Source: Massilia cavernae
Lineage (GTDB): Bacteria; Pseudomonadota; Gammaproteobacteria; Burkholderiales; Burkholderiaceae_D
DNA length: 33,434 nucleotides
Direction: 5' to 3'
Assembly (NCBI RefSeq): GCF_003590855.1
Contig: NZ_QYUP01000197.1
Span: 1-33,434 of the forward strand
Every line of letters starts with the position of its first letter. Position 1 is the first letter of the stretch. Positions 1-8,255 of this stretch are shown here, piece after piece. Both the position numbers and the translations under genes were made by a program. The notes beneath the pieces were generated by a model. That model saw only the letters and a program-made list of their open reading frames with translations. It made no database searches and had not been told where the DNA came from.

Positions 1-772
1 CCCCGGATGCGAGGTCTTCGCGCACGCTGTACTGCTCCATGATGGTGATGCCTGCGCCCGCCCTGATCAGGGCGCCAAGGGCGCCAGGCGAATCCACCCT
101 GATCCTGGATTTCATGTGGACCGTCTGCGGCGCCTGCCCGTCGGATGTAAACGGCCAGGTAAGCGGTGTGCGCATGAGGCTCAGTGCGATCCACTCCAGC
201 GACGCCAGGTCCTCGGGCATGCGCGGCGGTTCTATTGTCTTGAGGTAGGCAGGCGACGTCACGACGTACTGGTCGAATCCGCCGAGCCTGACCGCCCGCA
301 TCGATGAATCGCGCAGCCATCCCATCCGAATGGCGACATCCAGCCCTTCCCCCACCAGGTCCGATACGCGGTCACTCGTCCGCAAATCGACGTGAAGTCT
401 CGGATGCATGGCCGCAAACCGCGCGAGCGCGGGAGAAAGCAGTTGCACGGCATGGTCGACCGGTGCGGCAATCCGCAAGCTCCCGGTCAGTTCCGCATCG
501 GCCGTTTGCAGGTTGGCGACGGATGCCAGCAATCGCTGGAGCAGCGGCAGCGAATCTTCACGCAGTGCGTGGCCGGCTTCGGTCAGGACCACCTTGCGCG
601 TGGTCCGGGTAAACAGCGCGACGCCGAGCTGAGACTCCAGCCGCGCTATCTCCAGGCTCACCTTCGCCGGCGCTACACCCAGCCGTTCCGCCCCGGCGGT
701 GAAGCTGCCGGCTTCCGCCACCGCGCCAAACACCATCAAGTCGTTGAGGTCAATCTGTCCAGGCAGGGCCAT
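1..772 (-). CDS. LysR-family transcriptional regulator (C-terminus cut by window edge)
   Basis: The minus strand reads from ATG at 772 to the window edge without a stop, giving 257 codons of a LysR-type DNA-binding regulator. The protein opens MALPGQIDLNDLMVF. It has the typical N-terminal winged helix-turn-helix (about residues 8-65), with the family pattern of a 'GSFTAGAERLGVAPAKVS' recognition region followed by 'LGVALFTRTTR'. The substrate-binding domain follows, including a 'DVAIRMGWLRDSS' stretch. It lies head to head with the qorB-like gene, 126 bp apart, so it probably controls that gene and itself, as LysR regulators usually do. The inducer cannot be told from sequence. The last ~40 residues lie outside the window. 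Confidence 0.92.
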   Translation of the reverse strand, partial: MALPGQIDLNDLMVFGAVAEAGSFTAGAERLGVAPAKVSLEIARLESQLGVALFTRTTRKVVLTEAGHALREDSLPLLQRLLASVANLQTADAELTGSLRIAAPVDHAVQLLSPALARFAAMHPRLHVDLRTSDRVSDLVGEGLDVAIRMGWLRDSSMRAVRLGGFDQYVVTSPAYLKTIEPPRMPEDLASLEWIALSLMRTPLTWPFTSDGQAPQTVHMKSRIRVDSPGALGALIRAGAGITIMEQYSVREDLASG

Positions 773-788
773 GCTTTAATTATTTAGA

Positions 789-805
789 ATTTCGCATAAA
801 TGAAT
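789..805. promoter_or_regulatory. Possible LysR box (ATT-N11-AAT)
   Basis: An ATT-N11-AAT partial palindrome, fitting the general T-N11-A LysR half-site rule, lies 17 bp before the LysR start and about 94 bp before the qorB-like start, in the AT-rich part of the divergent intergenic region. Short motifs of this kind occur by chance, so this is only a candidate. Confidence 0.3.
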
Positions 806-898
806 TATGGACTTAATGGTTTTTCTAATCAACAGAATCCGTCATGATGCTGTCTCGGGAAAGCGCTTCGCCTTCCACCAGCCAAACGGAGTTCAATC

Positions 899-1753
899 AT
901 GATCGTTGTAACAGGCGCCTCTGGCCAACTGGGCCGCATGGTAATCGAAGGACTGCTTGAAAGGCTTCCTGCCGCGGACATCGTTGCTGCCGTCCGCAAC
1001 CCCGACCAGGTTAACGACCTCGCGAAGCGCGGCGTGCAAGTAAGGCACGCCGACTATGACAAACCGGCCACGCTGGAGAAAGCGTTCGAAGGCGCCGATC
1101 GGCTCCTGCTGGTTTCGTCGAGCGAGGTAGGCAAACGGGTTCCGCAGCACCGCGCCATAATCGACGCCGCCAGGCGCGCCGGCGTTGCCCTGATCGCGTA
1201 CACCAGTATCCTGCATGCGGACGTATCGCCATTGCCGCTGGCGGCCGAGCACAAGGAAACCGAGGAAATGCTGCAGCGTTCCGGCGTGCCTTTCGTCCTG
1301 CTGCGCAACGGCTGGTACACGGAGAACTACATCGCCAGCGTCCCGGCCGCGCTGCAACACGGCGTCGTGCTGGGAAGCGCCGGTGAAGGCCGCATTTCTT
1401 CGGCCGCGCGCGCCGACTACGCAGCTGCCGCGGTCGAGGTGCTTACGCGTGATGGCCAAGCCGGACGCGTCTATGAACTTGCCGGCGACACGGCTTACTC
1501 CTTGACCGATTTTGCAGCCGAGATCTCGCGCCAATCCGGGAAAGCGGTTGTCTACAACGACCTTCCGGAACCGGACTTCAAAGCGGCCTTGCTCGGCGCG
1601 GGCGTTCCGGCAGGACTGGCGGCACTGCTGGCAGAATCCGATGCCGGGGCCGCCAAAGGCGGTTTGTTTGATGACAGCCTCCAGTTGCGCGAACTGATCG
1701 GACGCCCGACCACGCCGCTCGCGTCCCTCGTCACTGCCGCATTGAACCAGTAG
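899..1753 (+). CDS. qorB: NAD(P)H:quinone oxidoreductase, QorB/YtfG type (NmrA-like SDR)
   Basis: This is a 284-residue atypical short-chain dehydrogenase expected to reduce quinones with NAD(P)H in the cytoplasm. The N-terminus carries the dinucleotide-binding motif TGASGQLG (residues 5-12). The stretches 'LLLVSSSEVGKRVPQHR', 'IAYTSILHAD', 'LLRNGWYTENY' and 'AKGGLFDDS' follow E. coli QorB (YtfG) closely, and the length matches it (286 aa). ATG at 899 gives the family N-terminus directly. The gene is divergent from a LysR regulator and converges on a second LysR gene 18 bp downstream. Induction by quinone or electrophile stress through the neighbouring LysR is an inference from the layout. 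Confidence 0.93.
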   Translation: MIVVTGASGQLGRMVIEGLLERLPAADIVAAVRNPDQVNDLAKRGVQVRHADYDKPATLEKAFEGADRLLLVSSSEVGKRVPQHRAIIDAARRAGVALIAYTSILHADVSPLPLAAEHKETEEMLQRSGVPFVLLRNGWYTENYIASVPAALQHGVVLGSAGEGRISSAARADYAAAAVEVLTRDGQAGRVYELAGDTAYSLTDFAAEISRQSGKAVVYNDLPEPDFKAALLGAGVPAGLAALLAESDAGAAKGGLFDDSLQLRELIGRPTTPLASLVTAALNQ

Positions 1754-1771
1754 CCGGTCGCAACCAGATTT

Positions 1772-2710
1772 TCACGCTCCTACCCGCAACGGCCTGACCG
1801 GGTCGCGCGTATTCATGAATAGCGACGGCTTGCTCTCCGTGTACTCGCGCAGCAGGTTCCACACCGCCCTCACGCGCTGCAGGCGGTACAGGTCGGTCGG
1901 CGCAGCCAGCCAGAATGAGCGCTCGGCATAGAAGTCCCTGAGGACCGGAACCAGGCGCCCGTCGTCCTGCACCGCATACGGCGGCGCCATCACCAGCCCC
2001 ATGCCGGCGGCTGCGGCTTCGATCTGCGCCGGCAAGCCGGTGCAGCACAGGCGCCGGCGCGGCGTGAAACCAAGGTCGGAAAGATAGTTAAGTTCGGGAC
2101 TGGCCAGCCGGTCCTGCACGTAGTCGACAAAGTCGTGCTGCGCCAGGTCTGCCTGGGTGCGTATCGGCTTGTGCCGCGCAAGATAGGACGGCGCGGCATA
2201 AAGATAGGACCTGAAGGTCGCCAGCCGCGCGATCATGTAGCGCCCCGTCGTCGGCGGGTCGAGCATCACGCCCAAATCCGCCTCGCGGTTGGCCAGGTTG
2301 GCGAAGCGCGGCAGCACCAGCAGGTCGACGCTCAGTTCGGGATGCGACTGCAGCATCCCCACCATCAGCGGCGCCACCACCCTTATCGCGAACAGCTCCG
2401 GCACGCCCAGCCGCACCACGCCGTGCACCGACACCTCGTTGCCGCTCACCTGCTCGGTCGCGGCCAGCGCCGCGCTCTCCATCGCCTCCGCGTGCGGCAA
2501 CAGCGCCTGCCCCATCTCGGTCAGCTCGTAGCCTTCGCGGCTGCGGTCGAACAGGGTCGTGCCCAGCTGCGTTTCCAGCCGGTCGATGCGGCGCGCCACC
2601 GTGGTGTGCTCCACCTCCAGCCGGCGCGACGCCCCAGATAAAGTGCCGGCCCGCGCCAGTTCGAGGAAGAAGCGCAGGTCGGTCCACTCCGGCAGGCTAT
2701 TGCTATTCAT
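1772..2710 (-). CDS. LysR-family transcriptional regulator of the divergent TonB receptor locus
   Basis: This is a 312-residue LysR regulator, a normal length for the family. The N-terminal helix-turn-helix (about residues 5-65) includes 'ARAGTLSGASRRLEVEHTTV' and 'LFDRSREGYELTEMG'. The ligand-binding domain follows and ends in 'RAVWNLLREYTESKPS'. I chose ATG 2710 (MNSNSLPEW) because it has an AAGGA-type ribosome site about 10 nt upstream and starts just before the HTH. A longer in-frame extension to 2815 would run through the intergenic palindromes and is unlikely. The gene is divergent from the TonB-dependent receptor, so it most simply regulates the receptor/hydrolase/ABC locus. Its effector is unknown. 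Confidence 0.93.
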   Translation of the reverse strand: MNSNSLPEWTDLRFFLELARAGTLSGASRRLEVEHTTVARRIDRLETQLGTTLFDRSREGYELTEMGQALLPHAEAMESAALAATEQVSGNEVSVHGVVRLGVPELFAIRVVAPLMVGMLQSHPELSVDLLVLPRFANLANREADLGVMLDPPTTGRYMIARLATFRSYLYAAPSYLARHKPIRTQADLAQHDFVDYVQDRLASPELNYLSDLGFTPRRRLCCTGLPAQIEAAAAGMGLVMAPPYAVQDDGRLVPVLRDFYAERSFWLAAPTDLYRLQRVRAVWNLLREYTESKPSLFMNTRDPVRPLRVGA

Positions 2711-2741
2711 GACAGGAATATCCTTTATTCGTAAGCAATAT

Positions 2742-2757
2742 TGTGCACCCGTGCACA
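2742..2757. promoter_or_regulatory. Palindromic operator candidate 1 (TGTGCAC-N2-GTGCACA)
   Basis: The 16-mer TGTGCACCCGTGCACA is a perfect 7-2-7 inverted repeat lying 31 bp upstream of the LysR start codon. It shares the scheme TGTGCA-N4-TGCACA with the site at 2856-2871, and both sit in the same divergent intergenic region. Its even symmetry does not fit the classical odd T-N11-A LysR box, so a regulator of another family is possible. Confidence 0.6.
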
Positions 2758-2855
2758 TTCCGAGCGCAATCCCCCGCAAACGAATATAAATCCACATCAA
2801 CACGGCCGGAAACAAGCCTTGTTACCGTACGTTCGCCCCAAGCAAAGTCAGCTGC

Positions 2856-2871
2856 TGTGCAATTTTGCACA
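2856..2871. promoter_or_regulatory. Palindromic operator candidate 2 (TGTGCAA-N2-TTGCACA)
   Basis: The 16-mer TGTGCAATTTTGCACA is a second perfect 7-2-7 inverted repeat, starting 114 bp after the first. Its right half (TTGCAC, 2866-2871) lies 17-18 bp before a TATCTT stretch at 2889-2894, so it could overlap the -35 region of the receptor promoter. That would suit repression, or control by looping with site 1. The promoter assignment is weak. Confidence 0.6.
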
Positions 2872-2976
2872 ACGGGTTGGCGCGCTGTTATCTTTCGGAC
2901 CACATCAAATCGGGGCACACTCCATTGCGTGCGATTTTTGACCCGCATACCACCAATAAAAGAAGGAGACACACAG

Positions 2977-5271
2977 ATGCGTCTTACCAATAAGAAACTG
3001 AAGCAGTTGAACCGCTCCGCCGCAGCAATGCTCGCCATCACCGGCAGCACCCTGGCCATGGCCCATGCCCAGACCACCCCTGCCGATGCGCCGCCAAGCC
3101 AGGAAGTGGCTACCGAAGCGTCGATGGGCAAGGTGGTCGTCACCGCCCGCCGCCGCGAAGAAACGCTTCAGGATGTGCCGGTCTCGGTCACTGCCTACAG
3201 CGCCGAACAGCTGTCCAAGCAAGGCATCCCGGACATCACCGCCCTCGCCTTCTCGCTGCCTAACACCACCCTGAAGGCATCGCGCGCAACCAACTCGACC
3301 CTGACCGCGTTCATCCGCGGCGTCGGCCAGCAGGATCCGCTGGCAGGCTTCGAGGCGGGCGTCGGCATCTATTTGGACGACATCTACCTGGCCCGCCCAC
3401 AAGGCGCGGTCGCGGAAATCTACGACGTCGAACGCATCGAAGTGTTGCGCGGCCCGCAGGGCACCCTGTACGGCCGCAACACCATCGGCGGCGCGGTCAA
3501 ATACGTCACCCGCAAGCTCGGGCCGAAGACCGACGTGCGCCTCAAGGCCACCGCCGGCAACCACGGCCAGCTTGACGGCGTGCTCACCGCCAGCACCCCG
3601 ATTTCGGAAGGCGCGCGCATCGGCGGCTCGATCGCCAAGTTCACCCGCGACGGCTTCGGCACCAACCACACCACCGGCAAGGGCAACTACGACAAGGACC
3701 TGACCGCGGCGCGGCTGTCGGCCGAATTCATGCCGACTCCCGACCTGTTCATCCGCATCGCGGGCGACGCCACCCAGGACGACTCCAACCCGAAAAACGG
3801 CCACCGCCTGATCGTCGGCCGCACCAGCGGCGCGCCGATCCTGGGCAACGTCTTCGACACCCGCGCCAACCTGACCCAGGCCCTTGGCCACGACCAGGAA
3901 GTCAAGGCGCACGGCGTCTCGGCGCTGATCGAGTGGAGCATGTCGCCGGAGATGACCTTCAAGTCGGTCACCGCCGCGCGCAAGGACAAGTCGTACGCAC
4001 CGATCGACTTCGATTCGCTGGCAGTCACCGACTTCCACGTGCCTGCGCTGTACAAGAACAAGCAGTTCAGCCAGGAGTTCCAGGTCACGTACACGGGCGA
4101 CCGCCTTCAGGGCGTGGCCGGCGTGTACTACATCGACGCCAACGCCTTCAACATCTTCGACACCATCCTGGCCGGCGCCGTACCTACCTCGACCTTCACC
4201 AAGGGCGACATCGACACCAAGGCATGGGCTGTGTTCGCCGACGCCAACTACAAGGTCAGCGACGCCTTCAGTGTGTCGCTGGGCGGCCGATACACGGTCG
4301 ACAAGCGCGAAGCGAGCGTGCTGCGCCAGATCTACTTCGGCGCGGCCGGTTCGCCAGGCCTCGGCAATGCGGGCGCGGTGCTGTTCCGTACCGATACCGA
4401 CTTCACTCGCGGCGAACTGGAACGCGAAGACAAGAAGTTCACGCCTAAAGTCGGCCTGGCCTACAAGGTCAACGACGACCACAACGTGTACGCTTCGTGG
4501 GCGCGCGGCTTCAAGGGCGGCGGTTTCGACCCGCGCATGAACGTGGTCGGCGGCCGCCTGCCACCGGCACAGGCACGCGCCGGCTACTCTCCTGAAAACA
4601 TCGACACCGTCGAACTGGGCCTGAAGTCGGCCTTCAACGGCGGCCGCATCCTCACCAACGTCGCCCTGTTCAACAGCGACTACGAAGACGTGCAGATCCC
4701 TGGCTCGGTGGCGATCGACACCAACGGCGACGGCAAGGACGACAGCTTCGCCGGCGTGACCACCAATGCGGGCAAGGCCAAGATCAAGGGCTTCGAACTG
4801 GAAGCGAACGCACGCATCACCGACCAGTTCACCCTGTCGGGCATGTACAGCTACATCGACGCCAAGTACACGCGCTTCATCGTGGCGGGCGTCGACCAGT
4901 CGGCCAACCGTGTCTTCCAGAACACCCCGGAAAACTCGGCCAACCTGCGCGCGGCCTACGACATTCCGATGCCGGTGATGGGCCATAACGGCCGCTGGAC
5001 CGTGTCGGCCAACGTGGCCTACAAGGACGACACCAACCAGTTCGAGACCAAGTCGCTGCTGGACCAGGAAGCCTACACCCTGTGGGACGCCAGCGTGGTC
5101 TGGACTAGCGCCAACGGCAAGATCCGCGCCGGCGTGCATGGCAAGAACCTCGGCAACGAGGAATACAAGACCGGCGGCTACCTGTTCCCGACCCTGGGTT
5201 TCGAAGGCACCCTGACCGCGTTCTACGGCAATCCGCGTACGGTATCGGCAACGCTCGAATACCGCTTCTGA
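2977..5271 (+). CDS. TonB-dependent outer-membrane receptor
   Basis: This is a 764-residue receptor that would import a scarce or bulky ligand across the outer membrane using TonB energy. A signal peptide spans residues 1-31 (cleavage after AHA). The plug domain follows (about 50-170), with 'VVVTARRREETLQDVPVSV' and 'VLRGPQGTLYGRNTIGG'. The rest is a beta-barrel ending in '...VSATLEYRF', with the terminal Phe used by the BAM machinery. ATG 2977 was chosen because AAGGAG lies 8 nt upstream and the signal peptide starts there; the frame is open further upstream but only through the regulatory region. The sequence type is that of sphingomonad/Xanthomonas-like receptors, whose ligands range from siderophores to plant compounds. 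It starts the locus with the hydrolase and ABC transporter on the same strand. Confidence 0.95.
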   Translation: MRLTNKKLKQLNRSAAAMLAITGSTLAMAHAQTTPADAPPSQEVATEASMGKVVVTARRREETLQDVPVSVTAYSAEQLSKQGIPDITALAFSLPNTTLKASRATNSTLTAFIRGVGQQDPLAGFEAGVGIYLDDIYLARPQGAVAEIYDVERIEVLRGPQGTLYGRNTIGGAVKYVTRKLGPKTDVRLKATAGNHGQLDGVLTASTPISEGARIGGSIAKFTRDGFGTNHTTGKGNYDKDLTAARLSAEFMPTPDLFIRIAGDATQDDSNPKNGHRLIVGRTSGAPILGNVFDTRANLTQALGHDQEVKAHGVSALIEWSMSPEMTFKSVTAARKDKSYAPIDFDSLAVTDFHVPALYKNKQFSQEFQVTYTGDRLQGVAGVYYIDANAFNIFDTILAGAVPTSTFTKGDIDTKAWAVFADANYKVSDAFSVSLGGRYTVDKREASVLRQIYFGAAGSPGLGNAGAVLFRTDTDFTRGELEREDKKFTPKVGLAYKVNDDHNVYASWARGFKGGGFDPRMNVVGGRLPPAQARAGYSPENIDTVELGLKSAFNGGRILTNVALFNSDYEDVQIPGSVAIDTNGDGKDDSFAGVTTNAGKAKIKGFELEANARITDQFTLSGMYSYIDAKYTRFIVAGVDQSANRVFQNTPENSANLRAAYDIPMPVMGHNGRWTVSANVAYKDDTNQFETKSLLDQEAYTLWDASVVWTSANGKIRAGVHGKNLGNEEYKTGGYLFPTLGFEGTLTAFYGNPRTVSATLEYRF

Positions 5272-5303
5272 TCCGCCGGTAGCACCCAGGTCGAAAAGCA
5301 GCA

Positions 5304-5333
5304 CCATGGCTGGCCATTCGTGGCCAGCCATGG
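5304..5333 (+). other. Perfect 13-bp hairpin with TTCG tetraloop between receptor and hydrolase genes
   Basis: CCATGGCTGGCCA, the loop TTCG, and its exact complement form a perfect stem-loop 32 bp after the receptor stop codon. UUCG loops make very stable RNA hairpins. No T-run follows, so it is not a standard intrinsic terminator. It may protect the receptor mRNA 3' end or lower expression of the downstream genes. Confidence 0.7.
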
Positions 5334-5397
5334 CGGGCTGCGCCCTTTCGAACCCGCATAGCAAACAACGACAACCCCTAGCACAGGATTGCCAAGC

Positions 5398-6270
5398 GTG
5401 TCCAACTATTCTGAAATCACCTACACCAGCACCGACCGACTGTCGCTGTATGCGCGCGACTACGCCGCGCACAGCGGCCCGGCGCGGCTGCCGGTGATCT
5501 GCATCCACGGGCTGACACGCAACTCGGGCGATTTCGACGAGCTCGCGCCCTGGATCGCCGGCCTTGGCCGCCGCGTGATCGCGGTCGACGTGCGCGGCCG
5601 CGGCCACTCGGCCTTCGACCCCAACCCGGCCCACTACACCCCGATGGTGTACGCCAACGACATCGTCAAGCTGGCGCACGACCTGGGCATCGGGCGCGCC
5701 GTATTTATCGGCACTTCGATGGGCGGCATCATCACCATGACGCTTGCCATGCGCAAGCTGGACCTGATCGCCGCCGCGGTACTTAACGACGTCGGCCCGG
5801 TGCTGTCCGAGAAGGGCCTGTCCCGCATCGCCGGCTACGCCGGCAAGGGCGCGAAGCTCGCCTCGTGGCAGGACGCCGCCGAATACATCAAGAACATCAA
5901 CCAGCCAGCCTTCCCCGGCAACACGATGGAAGAATGGAGCAAATGGGCCAACCGCGCCTTCACAGAAAATCAACAGGGCGAACTGGTCCTGAGGTACGAT
6001 CCGAACATTGCGCATGCCATCCAAACGGGCAAGCTGAAGGCCGCCTCGATGATGGCGAAGTACGCCTTCCGCAGGCTGGCGCGTTCGCGTCCCACGCTGC
6101 TGGTGCGCGGCGCGCTGTCCGACCTGGTGGAGCCCGAGCAGGCCAGCTACATGCGCCACGCCGCGCCGGGAATGCGGTACGCCGAAGTGCCCAATGTCGG
6201 CCACGCGCCGATGCTGACCGAGGCGCCGGCGCAGGAAGCGATCCGCGAGTTTTTGTCGCAAGTCGATTAA
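5398..6270 (+). CDS. Alpha/beta-fold serine hydrolase
   Basis: This is a 290-residue cytoplasmic alpha/beta hydrolase with no signal peptide. The oxyanion motif is H37-G38, the nucleophile elbow is G105-T-S107-M-G109, and the likely acid and base are D242 and H269 (in 'GALSDLVEP' and 'NVGHAPML'). Together these form a complete Ser-Asp-His triad. GTG 5398 was preferred because AGGA lies 9 nt upstream; TTG 5389 is an in-frame alternative adding three residues. The gene lies between the TonB receptor and the ABC transporter on the same strand, only 25 bp before the binding-protein gene. This suggests that it cleaves an ester, lactone or C-C bond in the imported compound. The substrate is not known, and the sequence alone does not separate esterase from C-C hydrolase activity. 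Confidence 0.9.
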   Translation: MSNYSEITYTSTDRLSLYARDYAAHSGPARLPVICIHGLTRNSGDFDELAPWIAGLGRRVIAVDVRGRGHSAFDPNPAHYTPMVYANDIVKLAHDLGIGRAVFIGTSMGGIITMTLAMRKLDLIAAAVLNDVGPVLSEKGLSRIAGYAGKGAKLASWQDAAEYIKNINQPAFPGNTMEEWSKWANRAFTENQQGELVLRYDPNIAHAIQTGKLKAASMMAKYAFRRLARSRPTLLVRGALSDLVEPEQASYMRHAAPGMRYAEVPNVGHAPMLTEAPAQEAIREFLSQVD

Positions 6271-6295
6271 GCAGAAAATCAAAAAGGAGACATGC

Positions 6296-7492
6296 ATGAT
6301 CAAGATGAACATCCTCCCGGCCGCCATGCTGGCCGCATTCGCCGCGGGCATGCCGCTTGGCGCCATGGCCGCACCCGACCTGAAGGTCGCCCTCATCGCC
6401 GGCAAGACCGGCGTGCTCGAAGCCTATGCCAAGGAAACCGAAACCGGCTTCATGATGGGCCTCGAATACCTCACCGGCGGCAAGATGGAGATCAATGGCC
6501 GCAAGCTGAAGGTGATCGTCAAGGACGACCAGAGCAAGCCTGACATGGGACGCACCCTGCTGGCAGAAGCCTATGGCGACGACAAGGTCGACATCGCGGT
6601 CGGCACCACCTCCTCCGGCTCCGCCATCGCGATGCTGCCGGTGGCCGCGGAATACAAGAAAGTGCTGATCGTCGAACCGGCCGTAGCCGACGCCATCACC
6701 GGCGACAAGTGGAACCGCTACGTGTTCCGCACCGCGCGCAGCTCGATGCAGGACGCGCTGGCCGCCGCCGCCACGCTGAAAAACGGCAGCGTCGCCTTCC
6801 TGGCCCAGGACTACGCCTTCGGCAAGGACGCCATCAAGGCCGGCAAGGAAGCGCTGGCCGCCACCGGCAGCAAGGCCAAGGTGGTCCATGAGGAATACGC
6901 GCCGCAAACGGCCACCGACTTCACCGCATCGGCGCAGCGTATCTTCGCCGCGCTGAAGGACAAGCCGCAGCCGCGCGTGCTGGGCATCGTCTGGGCCGGC
7001 CCGAACCCGATGAACAAGATCGCCGACATGAAGCCTGAGCGCTACGGCATCGCGCTGGCGCCGGGCGGGAACATCCTGCCGGTGATGAAAACCTGGCGCG
7101 CCTACGCGGGCACCGAAGGCACCATCTATTACTACTACGATTTCCCGAAGAACAAGATGAACGACTGGCTGGTGGCCGAGCACAAGAAGCGCTACAAGGC
7201 CCCGCCTGACATGTTCACCGCCGGCGGCTTCGCGGCGGCCAGCGCCGTGGTGACGGCGCTGACCAAATCCGGCGGCGGTTCCGACACCGAAAAGCTGATC
7301 GCCACCATGGAAGGCATGGAGTTCGACACCCCGAAGGGCAAGATGAGCTTCCGCAAGCAGGACCACCAGGCGATGCAGTCGATGTACCACTTCCGCATCA
7401 AGAAAACCCAGGGCGACGAATGGGACCTGCTGGAACTGGTGCGCGAAATTCCTGCCAGCGAGCTGCCGGTACCAGTCAGAAACAAGCGCTAA
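6296..7492 (+). CDS. ABC transporter periplasmic substrate-binding protein (branched-chain amino acid / amide type)
   Basis: This is a 398-residue periplasmic binding protein of the hydrophobic-amino-acid (LivJ-like, type I) family. A signal peptide covers about residues 1-25 (ending GAMA). The mature part begins 'APDLKVALIAGKTGVLEAYA' and has typical features such as 'VGTTSSGSAIAMLPVAAEYKK'. AAGGAG lies 6 nt before ATG 6296; a later ATG at 6305 is possible. It precedes two ATPase and two permease genes on the same strand, the complete set for one importer. Family members bind amino acids, amides, urea or aromatic acids, so the substrate cannot be assigned. Confidence 0.93.
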   Translation: MIKMNILPAAMLAAFAAGMPLGAMAAPDLKVALIAGKTGVLEAYAKETETGFMMGLEYLTGGKMEINGRKLKVIVKDDQSKPDMGRTLLAEAYGDDKVDIAVGTTSSGSAIAMLPVAAEYKKVLIVEPAVADAITGDKWNRYVFRTARSSMQDALAAAATLKNGSVAFLAQDYAFGKDAIKAGKEALAATGSKAKVVHEEYAPQTATDFTASAQRIFAALKDKPQPRVLGIVWAGPNPMNKIADMKPERYGIALAPGGNILPVMKTWRAYAGTEGTIYYYYDFPKNKMNDWLVAEHKKRYKAPPDMFTAGGFAAASAVVTALTKSGGGSDTEKLIATMEGMEFDTPKGKMSFRKQDHQAMQSMYHFRIKKTQGDEWDLLELVREIPASELPVPVRNKR

Positions 7493-7493
7493 C

Positions 7494-8255
7494 ATGACCA
7501 CGCCTTCGCTGTCGACCCGCGACCTGACCATCCGCTTCGGCGGCCATGTCGCGGTCAACCAGGTCAGCGCCGACTTCTATCCCGGCACGCTGACCGTCAT
7601 CGTCGGACCCAACGGGGCCGGCAAGACCACCTATTTCAACCTGATGTCCGGCCAGTTGCCCGCCACCTCGGGCAGCGTCCACCTGGACGGCGTCGACATC
7701 ACGCGCTACGGCGCGGCAAAGCGCACCGCGCTTGGCATCGGCCGCGCCTTCCAGCTGACCAACCTGTTCCCCAACCTGTCGGTGATGGAAAACGTGCGCC
7801 TTGCGGTACAGAGCCGGGCGCGCATCGGCATGAACATGTGGTCGGTCTGGTTCTCGCATTCGGAACTGATCGGCCGCGCCGAGCATTACCTGGAGCGCGT
7901 GGCGCTGTCCGACCGCCGCGACACGCGCGTGGCGGCCCTGTCGCACGGCGACAAGCGCAAGCTGGAAGTCGCGATCCTGCTGGCGCTCGAACCCGAAGTG
8001 ATGATGTTCGACGAACCGACCGCCGGCATGAGCGTCGATGAAGTGCCGGTCGTGCTCGACCTGATCCACCAGGTGAAGTCCGAGCGCAGCAAGACCGTGC
8101 TGCTGGTCGAACACAAGATGGACGTGGTGCGTTCGCTGGCCGACCGTATCATCGTCCTGCACAACGGCACGCTGGTCGCCGACGGCAACCCGGCTGAAGT
8201 GATGTCGTCCGCGATCGTCCAGGAGGCCTACCTTGGAGCACCCGAACATGTATAA
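7494..8255 (+). CDS. ABC transporter ATP-binding protein, LivG type
   Basis: This is a 253-residue cytoplasmic ATPase of the branched-chain-amino-acid-type importer. Walker A GPNGAGKTT is at residues 38-46, the signature is LSHGDKRKLE (149 on), Walker B VMMFDEP has D173 and E174, and the H-loop is H207. The signature replaces the canonical LSGGQ with LSHGD; LSHG is common in the LivG/UrtD branch. Its ATG is one base after the stop of the binding-protein gene, and it overlaps the next ATPase gene, so translation is probably coupled. Confidence 0.94.
   Translation: MTTPSLSTRDLTIRFGGHVAVNQVSADFYPGTLTVIVGPNGAGKTTYFNLMSGQLPATSGSVHLDGVDITRYGAAKRTALGIGRAFQLTNLFPNLSVMENVRLAVQSRARIGMNMWSVWFSHSELIGRAEHYLERVALSDRRDTRVAALSHGDKRKLEVAILLALEPEVMMFDEPTAGMSVDEVPVVLDLIHQVKSERSKTVLLVEHKMDVVRSLADRIIVLHNGTLVADGNPAEVMSSAIVQEAYLGAPEHV

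Noticed and set aside
39..787. Several small plus-strand frames at the left edge
   Set aside because: They are antisense to the LysR gene, whose minus-strand frame is complete to the window edge and matches the family.
2905..6405. 1166-codon open frame on the minus strand
   Set aside because: It is antisense to the receptor, hydrolase and binding-protein genes, all with clear families. The frame is open because GC-rich third positions remove stops, and its sequence has no family features.
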